A stretch of DNA of 18,136 nucleotides from Planctomycetota bacterium. Its GTDB lineage: Bacteria; Planctomycetota; Phycisphaerae; WQYP01. Below the pieces are notes generated by a model that saw nothing but the letters and a program-made list of their open reading frames with translations, was not told the origin of the DNA and did not search any database. The stretch is taken from NCBI GenBank assembly GCA_021798635.1, contig JAJZGH010000077.1:1-18136 (forward strand), given 5' to 3'. Both the position numbers and the translations under genes were made by a program. This document shows, piece after piece, positions 13,098 through 18,136 of this stretch (position 1 is the first letter of the stretch; every line of letters begins with the position of its first letter).

Positions 13098-14546
13098 ATG
13101 CAACGCGCAATAGGCCCGCAGGACAATGACCGAGAACATCTTGACACCCAGCGCAAGGCGCTGGAAGTAAATATTGACGCACGCCGCTACGGCACCTTTG
13201 CCGAAATTGGCGCCGGCCAGGAAGTGGTGCGCTGGTTTTTCCGCGCCGGCGGAGCCGCCGGTACCATCGCCAAAAGCATGAGCGCCTACGATATGTCCGT
13301 CAGCGACGCCATCTACGGCAAATGCGACCGCTACGTGAGCCGATCGCGCCTGGAAAGCATGTTAAAATATGAGCAACAGCTCAATATAGATCGCCTCGGT
13401 GAAGCGCGCGGCGATACCACCGCCTTTTTTACATTTGCCAACACCGTTGCCGCCCAGAGTTTCAAGGGAAATGTGGAATGCCACGGATGGATGGGCGTAA
13501 AATTTCAAGCCCATCCCCGCGACCAGGACAGTCAAATTATTCTCCACGTCCGCATGTTGGATCGGGAAAATGCCCAGCAGCAGGAGGCCCTGGGCATTGT
13601 GGGGGTCAATCTGCTCTATGGGGCCTTCTTTTATCATTATGAGCCGGAAATGCTCCTGAAATCTCTCATGGACGGCATATCCTCCTCGCGCATCGAAATC
13701 GACATGATTGAATTTACCGGCATTGAATTCAGACATGTAGATAACCGAATTATGAGCCTGCGGCTCGTGGAACTCGGCTTAAGTGAAGCCGCCATGTTCG
13801 GCCCGTCCGGCGAAGTGCTGCAACCCTCCGAAGTGCTCCATAAACGCCCGGTCATTGTGGAACGCGGCAGCTTCCGCCCCGTGACGCACGTGAACCTCGA
13901 CATGATGCGGTGCACAAGGGAAAAATTTCTCGCGGAAGCCGATTCAACCGGGGAAGAACCCCTGCAGTTGTTCGAAATTACCATGCGCAATTTACGCGCC
14001 GAAGGCTCCATTGATCTCAAAGATTTTCTGGCCCGCGCCGATGTGCTTAGTGCCTGCGGCATGACCGTCTTAATTTCCGACTATTTCGAATTCTATCGCC
14101 TGGCCGGATATTTATCGCAATTCACGAAAAAACGCATCGGCCTGGTCATGGGTGTGCCCACGCTTATTGATCTATTTGATGTCACCTATTACGCCAATCT
14201 GGAAGGTGGAATTCTCGAAGCGTTCGGGCGGTTATTTAAAAATGACCACAAGCTTTATATCTACCCGTTACGAAATTCCGACGGATCTCTGACCACCACC
14301 GAAACGCTGGATTTCAGTTCGGAATTGCAAAAGCTTTTCGGCTACCTGGTGGAATGCGGTTGGATTGATCAACTTGAAAATTACAATGCCCAATATCTAA
14401 GCATTTTCTCACGCGATGTCCTGCAAAAAATTCAGAATCGCGATGCCGCATGGGAAACCATGGTGCCGCCACCGGTCGCGGAAATCATTAAAAAACGAAG
14501 CCTTTTCGGCCATCGTGCTGATCGTATGCCGGCGCGGCAGTCCTGA
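13098..14546 (+). CDS. Widespread uncharacterised protein (family often mislabelled TonB-dependent receptor)
   Basis: From ATG 13098 (GGAG at 13088-13091, 6-nt spacing) the protein has 482 residues; a GTG at 13086 is an alternative. I recognise conserved stretches of a family found in cyanobacteria, planctomycetes and some proteobacteria: YGTFAEIGAGQEVVRWFFR, AGTIAKSMSAYDM, YVSRSRLESML, VECHGWMGVKFQ, LGIVGVNLLYGAF, VIVERGSFRPVTHVN, GGILEAFGRLF and IFSRDVLQKI. There is no signal peptide, no TonB box and no barrel pattern, so a TonB-receptor label would be wrong. It looks like a soluble cytoplasmic protein of mixed alpha/beta content. No catalytic motif that I can name is visible, and its function is unknown. 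It lies 74 bp after clpX and 44 bp before cysE, on the same strand. Confidence 0.85.
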   Translation: MQRAIGPQDNDREHLDTQRKALEVNIDARRYGTFAEIGAGQEVVRWFFRAGGAAGTIAKSMSAYDMSVSDAIYGKCDRYVSRSRLESMLKYEQQLNIDRLGEARGDTTAFFTFANTVAAQSFKGNVECHGWMGVKFQAHPRDQDSQIILHVRMLDRENAQQQEALGIVGVNLLYGAFFYHYEPEMLLKSLMDGISSSRIEIDMIEFTGIEFRHVDNRIMSLRLVELGLSEAAMFGPSGEVLQPSEVLHKRPVIVERGSFRPVTHVNLDMMRCTREKFLAEADSTGEEPLQLFEITMRNLRAEGSIDLKDFLARADVLSACGMTVLISDYFEFYRLAGYLSQFTKKRIGLVMGVPTLIDLFDVTYYANLEGGILEAFGRLFKNDHKLYIYPLRNSDGSLTTTETLDFSSELQKLFGYLVECGWIDQLENYNAQYLSIFSRDVLQKIQNRDAAWETMVPPPVAEIIKKRSLFGHRADRMPARQS

Positions 14547-14590
14547 TAGCCGACCCAATCAGAGTCCTGACGCCGAGAATCACTGGTTCA

Positions 14591-15517
14591 ATGGAGAAAG
14601 CAACTGTGGATGCGGAAACACGAACGGATCTCCCGAAGTTGGCTGATATGATCATTGCCAGCTACCAGGAATTTCCAGCTACGCAATACATCGGTTCCAG
14701 CAACTTGCCGAATCGGGATGTGATTATTAATCTGCTGCAATCCATCAGGGAAGTCCTGTTTCCCGGCTTTTTTGGGCGGCAGAACCTTACCACCACCGAA
14801 TTGCCCCTGCATGTACACAGCATTTTAAGCACCATTCGCGACACGATGTTTGATCAAGTGCGGCGGGCCATTCGCCATCAACATCAGCGCACCAGCAAAA
14901 CCGAATGCCTGGATTGCGATACCAGCGCCGCCGCCATTACCGATGAATTTCTCGGCGCAATGCCCAAACTCCGTAAAGTTCTCGCCACCGATGCCCAAGC
15001 GGCATTTGACGGCGATCCGGCGGCGGGCAGCGTGGATGAAATTGTGTTCAGTTATCCCGGGTATCTGGCCATTACGGTTTATCGTATCGCCCATGAACTG
15101 CACACCCTGGGTGTCCCCTTAATTCCCCGCATCATGACCGAATACGCCCATGGCGCCACCGGCGTGGACATTCACCCCGGCGCCACCATCGGCGATTATT
15201 TTTTTATCGACCATGGCACCGGCGTGGTGATCGGCGAAACAACCATCATTGGCACCAATGTGAAAATTTATCAGGGCGTCACGCTCGGGGCACTGTCAAC
15301 CCGTGGCGGCCAGATGCTCCGCGGCAACAAACGCCACCCCACCATCGAAGATGACGTCATGATTTATCCCAACGCCAGCATCCTCGGCGGCGAAACCGTC
15401 ATCGGTCGCGGCGCAACCATTAACGGCAACGTATTTGTAACCCAATCCGTGCCGCCCAACACGCGCGTAAGCGTCAAACACCCCGAACTGCAATACCGCA
15501 ATCGCCCACCCAAGTAA
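14591..15517 (+). CDS. cysE: Serine O-acetyltransferase (CysE/EpsC type)
   Basis: The 308-residue protein has an all-helical N-terminal part (about 1-170) and a left-handed beta-helix of hexapeptide repeats: HGATGVDIHPGATIGDYFF, HGTGVVIGETTIIG, VKIYQGVTLGALS. The conserved histidines of the active site (HPG and DHGTG) are present. It acetylates serine with acetyl-CoA, the first step of cysteine synthesis, in the cytoplasm. It resembles the longer EpsC-like variants more than E. coli CysE. The ATG at 14591 has no good ribosome site; an in-frame GTG at 14606 has GGAG at 14593-14596 with 9-nt spacing and may be the true start (303 residues). No cysK lies next to it. Confidence 0.93.
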   Translation: MEKATVDAETRTDLPKLADMIIASYQEFPATQYIGSSNLPNRDVIINLLQSIREVLFPGFFGRQNLTTTELPLHVHSILSTIRDTMFDQVRRAIRHQHQRTSKTECLDCDTSAAAITDEFLGAMPKLRKVLATDAQAAFDGDPAAGSVDEIVFSYPGYLAITVYRIAHELHTLGVPLIPRIMTEYAHGATGVDIHPGATIGDYFFIDHGTGVVIGETTIIGTNVKIYQGVTLGALSTRGGQMLRGNKRHPTIEDDVMIYPNASILGGETVIGRGATINGNVFVTQSVPPNTRVSVKHPELQYRNRPPK

Positions 15518-15642
15518 GGCGGCGACCTGCGGTAGTGACCAACACGGTTACGGGCAAAACCTTGCGTTCAACTCCGGCGGTGATTCCACCGTTGCCGCTG
15601 CAATACCCTCCGGCCAGGAGCCGGTCCGAGTAATGGCCGGGA

Positions 15643-16113
15643 TTGCGACGGCGTGCTTTTTGGCCCCCCTGCGGCGCGGCCTCTGCCCGGCTGGGAGCGG
15701 TCGCTGACACGCGGGAGTTGCTCTACGCCATTGAATTTATGCAAAATGCTGATCGGTTGGAGATTACGGATGAGATTCTGCAGGATGCCGGAAGAGAGGA
15801 GCCACTTGGTAACGATGCGAAATACTATTACCGACTCCAAGAGGGACGGCCCATCATAAGTGTGCGCCAGCAATCAATAGAGCGTTCTGCGCCGGGTGCA
15901 TATACGCCACGGAATTTACCGCCGCCGCCTTCGCATCTATCGGCGTGGTCGCAAATTAAAGATACGGTGAGCTTCCCGGAATTCTCGGCCGTAGCGGAGC
16001 GGTTCGGAAACATCCAGATTCCCCTCCGGACGCCCCAACCCGTGCCGCGCATCTTGGCGCTTAGCACGTCGCATTTAGCTACATCACTGCCTCCACAGCA
16101 TTCTAACATCTGA
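15643..16113 (+). CDS. Possible hypothetical protein, doubtful
   Basis: An open frame of 156 codons begins with TTG at 15643; the first internal ATG is at 15739. No Shine-Dalgarno precedes either start. The middle part (EFMQNADRLEITDEILQDAG, DAKYYYRLQEGRPIISV) could be protein-like, while the Pro/Ser-rich remainder has no recognisable fold. I recognise no family. It could be a gene remnant or a chance frame in GC-rich DNA. Confidence 0.2.
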   Translation: MRRRAFWPPCGAASARLGAVADTRELLYAIEFMQNADRLEITDEILQDAGREEPLGNDAKYYYRLQEGRPIISVRQQSIERSAPGAYTPRNLPPPPSHLSAWSQIKDTVSFPEFSAVAERFGNIQIPLRTPQPVPRILALSTSHLATSLPPQHSNI

Positions 16114-16150
16114 CTGTCAACTAAGTCGCCTGCTAATTAACCCAGGCATA

Positions 16151-16179
16151 TTGAATCGCACGGCTTATGCTTCTATTAT
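16151..16179 (+). promoter_or_regulatory. Candidate sigma70-type promoter for the class-V aminotransferase gene
   Basis: TTGAAT (16151-16156) and TATTAT (16174-16179) are separated by 17 nt, with one mismatch in the -10 box and two in the -35 box. The leader to the start at 16245 would be about 60 nt. Confidence 0.55.
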
Positions 16180-16244
16180 GGCGTACGATAATTGTGCCCT
16201 GATATCCGCGCGCCGGGAATTCTGGCTGCGGGAGGAATTGTGTG

Positions 16245-17492
16245 ATGACCCGAAATTTTAAGCAGCGGATTTATTGCGATAATGCCGCGACAAGTTTTCC
16301 CAAGCCGCCCCAGGTGCTCGAGGCAATGGTCCATTACGCCCAGGACATTGGCGCTTCAGCCGGGCGCGGTGCGTATACCGAGGCCCGACAGTCCGCGGAA
16401 GTAATTCGCATGTGCCGCCAGCGGCTCAATAAGCTTTTCAACGGTGAAAATCCGGATCATTTTATTTTCACACTGAATTGTTCGGATGCTTTGAATATGG
16501 TGATTCATGGGCTGCTGAAACCCGGCGATCATGCCATTTGCTGCGCTATGGATCATAACAGCATTCTTCGGCCTCTTAATGAATTAACCGCCCGAGGAAT
16601 TATTTCCCACACGCGCGTGGCGGCGCAAGTCGGCACGGGTTTGGTTGATGCTGCGGATATTCGCGCAGCTGTTACACCCCGCACCCGGCTTATTGCTGTG
16701 GGGCAGGGTAGCAATGTCACCGGAACCGTGCAGCATATCAGGGAAATCGGAAGGATCGCGCGGGCTGCGGCGGTGCCGCTGCTGGTCGATGCGGCGCAAA
16801 CCGCCGGCCATCATCCGCTTGATGTTCAAGCGGATGGCATTGATTTTCTGGCGTTCCCCGGCCACAAAGGGCTGTTGGGGCCGCTGGGCACGGGTGTATT
16901 GTACATCCGGCCCGGAATGGAAAAACAATTAAACACCGTACGGGAGGGTGGCACTGGGTCGGTAAGTGACCGCGACACGCAGCCGGAATTTATGCCGGAT
17001 CGCTTTGAAACCGGATCGCACAATGCGATTGGTATTGCAGGTCTTTCCGAAGGCGTGCAATGGATTTTAGAGCAGGGCATAAGCACCTTGGCTGCCCATC
17101 AAAGCGCCTTGTGTGAAGCATTTATCGCCGGCATAAGCGGCGTGCGAGGCCTGGAATATTTTGGCCCGCGGGGCACTGCGGATCGTGTGGGAGTTTTCAG
17201 CGTGCGAATTGCGGGCATGGATCCGCTGGAACTCGCTGACGAACTGGAACATGATTTCGGCATACTCACGCGCCCGGGTTTGCATTGTGCACCGGCTGCG
17301 CATCAAACCATCGGCACGGATCAAAGCGTTTCTCCCGGCGGCATGGCCGGAACCACTCGCTTAAGCTTCGGAGCCTTTAACACCTTGGAGCAAATCCAGA
17401 TCGTGACCGCCGCCCTTACCGCCATCGCCAACCGACAGGCCGAGTGCCGGAATGGGAAAAGTGAAACGCACACTGCCCACGCCCGCGCGTGA
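16245..17492 (+). CDS. Class-V aminotransferase, cysteine-desulfurase-like (EF2568-type family)
   Basis: The 415-residue PLP enzyme starts with IYCDNAATSFPKPP, has MDHNS (102-106), GQGSNVTGT (153-161), VDAAQTAGHH (181-190), and the PLP lysine K208 in FPGHKGLLGPLGTG. Near the C-terminus RPGLHCAP carries C348, in the position of the catalytic cysteine in this family. Such proteins are annotated as cysteine desulfurase family proteins: they are thought to remove sulfur from cysteine as a protein persulfide, giving alanine. True activity of this subgroup is less well established than that of IscS/SufS. GGAGG at 16231-16235 serves either GTG 16242 or ATG 16245. No iscU or sufBCD partner is adjacent. 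It could feed persulfide to the TusA upstream, but they are not in one operon. Confidence 0.9.
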   Translation: MTRNFKQRIYCDNAATSFPKPPQVLEAMVHYAQDIGASAGRGAYTEARQSAEVIRMCRQRLNKLFNGENPDHFIFTLNCSDALNMVIHGLLKPGDHAICCAMDHNSILRPLNELTARGIISHTRVAAQVGTGLVDAADIRAAVTPRTRLIAVGQGSNVTGTVQHIREIGRIARAAAVPLLVDAAQTAGHHPLDVQADGIDFLAFPGHKGLLGPLGTGVLYIRPGMEKQLNTVREGGTGSVSDRDTQPEFMPDRFETGSHNAIGIAGLSEGVQWILEQGISTLAAHQSALCEAFIAGISGVRGLEYFGPRGTADRVGVFSVRIAGMDPLELADELEHDFGILTRPGLHCAPAAHQTIGTDQSVSPGGMAGTTRLSFGAFNTLEQIQIVTAALTAIANRQAECRNGKSETHTAHARA

Positions 17493-17511
17493 ATCGCGTT
17501 AGACCGCCGTT

Positions 17512-17569
17512 GTGACGACCCGATGGTCGGTTCGCCACCGCAGAGTAACCACCGGATTATTTTCCGGTG
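17512..17569. repeat. 58-bp direct repeat, copy 1
   Basis: This segment aligns without gaps to 17634-17691 (46 of 58 bases identical by my count). The shared core is TAACCACCGGATTA, and each copy ends in a CACCGG...CCGGTG dyad. The spacing between copies is 122 bp. It lies in the 200-bp gap between the aminotransferase gene and the leftward autotransporter gene. Confidence 0.6.
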
Positions 17570-17594
17570 CTCCCGGAACCCATGGTGTTAAAGA

Positions 17595-17617
17595 AAAAAG
17601 GTACCTGACACCTTTTT
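17595..17617. terminator. AAAAAGGT/ACCTTTTT hairpin, possible bidirectional terminator or repeat element
   Basis: AAAAAGGT (17595-17602) and ACCTTTTT (17610-17617) pair perfectly around a 7-nt loop, with a T-run on the right arm and an A-run on the left, so it could stop transcription from both converging genes. The motif with GGTACCTGACACC recurs between genes in many environmental bacterial sequences as far as I remember, so it may instead be a repeat element of mobile origin. Confidence 0.5.
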
Positions 17618-17633
17618 CGTGTGCAGCACCCTG

Positions 17634-17691
17634 GTGATAACCCGGGGGTCGGTTGGCGGCAGCAGATTAACCACCGGATTACCATCCGGTG
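17634..17691. repeat. 58-bp direct repeat, copy 2
   Basis: This is the second copy of the segment at 17512-17569. Here the terminal dyad is better preserved and extends into the last codons of the autotransporter gene. Confidence 0.6.
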
Positions 17692-17696
17692 GTTAA
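17667..17696. terminator. Perfect 13-bp hairpin overlapping the autotransporter stop codon
   Basis: TTAACCACCGGAT (17667-17679) and ATCCGGTGGTTAA (17684-17696) pair perfectly around the 4-nt loop TACC. The stop codon of the leftward gene is inside the right arm. A strong GC-containing stem at a gene end suits transcript-end formation or 3'-end protection, though no long T-run follows. Confidence 0.55.
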
Positions 17697-18136
17697 AAGC
17701 TTACCGCTACGCCAGCCATGACGGTTTGGGCGAATTGGCGGTGATCACCGACTTGGGTTTCATAGTTTACAAATAGTGATATCTGCTGATTGATATACCC
17801 GCTGGCTCCTAAGCCCAGTAAGGCCGAATCTCGTGATGGGCCGGCGGTGTTATAGATAAAGTTGCCACCACCAAGTTGCGTGAAGCTGGCGTTGATATTT
17901 CTTGAGGAATCCAAGAACTCATGCTGCCAGAAGGCGTTGAAGTTTATGCTTATGGGGAGCGGATTGTTTTCCGGAGCAAAGCTGTACAATGCCTGCATAC
18001 CTAATAAAGACCGTAGGGAATCAGCATGTTGCTTGGCAACCGTCAGATCAAAGGGGCTGCCGGTTTCGCTGTAGCCACAGGTGTTGATTTGGGTGAAGCC
18101 CACTCCCGCTGCCGGGCCGGCTTGGAAGCCTCTGGC
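17693..18136 (-). CDS. Autotransporter-type beta-barrel protein, C-terminal 147 residues
   Basis: The frame is open from the right edge to a TAA at 17693-17695, so the 5' part lies outside the window; the GTG inside the frame at 18101-18103 is not a real start. The visible part shows alternating amphipathic strands (VGFTQINTCGYSE, ISINFNAFWQHEF, ISLFVNYETQVG) and ends in VMAGVAVSF. A C-terminal Phe in such a strand is the outer-membrane insertion signal of autotransporter barrels. NFNAFWQHEF followed by a LGLGASGYI strand is typical of the autotransporter domain (PF03797-like). It would secrete or anchor a passenger domain that cannot be seen here. Confidence 0.82.
   Translation of the reverse strand, partial: ARGFQAGPAAGVGFTQINTCGYSETGSPFDLTVAKQHADSLRSLLGMQALYSFAPENNPLPISINFNAFWQHEFLDSSRNINASFTQLGGGNFIYNTAGPSRDSALLGLGASGYINQQISLFVNYETQVGDHRQFAQTVMAGVAVSF

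Larger units (their letters stand above)
15518..16244. other. 727-bp gap with no convincing gene
   Basis: The stretch between cysE and the aminotransferase gene holds several open frames on both strands (for example 15474-15710 and 15568-15873 minus, 15519-15705 and 15643-16113 plus). None has a ribosome site or a recognisable domain. Its first 200 bp are GC-rich, the rest more balanced. A strong promoter candidate lies at 16151-16179. It may be a decayed gene or plain spacer DNA; no tRNA or riboswitch was recognised. Confidence 0.5.

Noticed and set aside
13098..14546. TonB-dependent receptor annotation
   Set aside because: No signal peptide, plug domain, TonB box or barrel strands are visible.

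Overview
The window comes from a Gram-negative (diderm) bacterium: it carries an outer-membrane FadL-type channel at the left edge and the C-terminal barrel of an autotransporter at the right edge. The gene set would fit Planctomycetota (Phycisphaerae-like), but nothing here is taxonomically decisive, so that placement is a low-confidence guess. No rRNA, tRNA, CRISPR array or transposase gene was seen.

Left part (1-9226): a FadL-type gene runs leftward off the edge. After a 386-bp gap, a rightward gene train begins with an ArsR-family repressor whose candidate promoter (1497-1524) and near-perfect dyad operator (1532-1555) can be read directly. It is followed by tusA, an MvhD-type iron-sulfur protein, two different HdrA/Qmo-type flavoproteins, a small winged-helix protein, a QmoC-type (HdrC+HdrE fusion) membrane subunit, dsrE2 and a dihydroorotate-dehydrogenase-like flavoprotein. 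All are co-oriented, mostly with strong Shine-Dalgarno sites and short gaps. TusA and DsrE2 are persulfide carriers, HdrA proteins are flavin/iron-sulfur electron hubs, and QmoC-type subunits exchange electrons with quinone. Together they look like a sulfur-carrier-linked, quinone-coupled Hdr/Qmo-like complex. It has no HdrB (CCG) subunit, and no dsrAB, aprAB, sat or lipoate-binding protein in view. This is the most interesting system in the window.

Middle part (9227-14546): a zinc-lid adenylate kinase points left and converges with the sulfur cluster. A 494-bp gap with a good sigma70-type promoter follows, then a trans-polyprenyl diphosphate synthase, clpX with its own promoter and a 5'-UTR hairpin, and a widespread but uncharacterised ~480-residue protein.

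Right part (14591-18136): a serine O-acetyltransferase (cysE), a 727-bp gap with no convincing gene but a strong promoter at its end, a class-V aminotransferase/cysteine-desulfurase-like protein, and a 200-bp segment holding a 58-bp direct repeat around an AAAAAGGT/ACCTTTTT hairpin. The leftward autotransporter barrel ends inside the second repeat. Cysteine synthesis (cysE) and a possible cysteine desulfurase lie within 8 kb of the sulfur-carrier cluster, but in separate transcription units.
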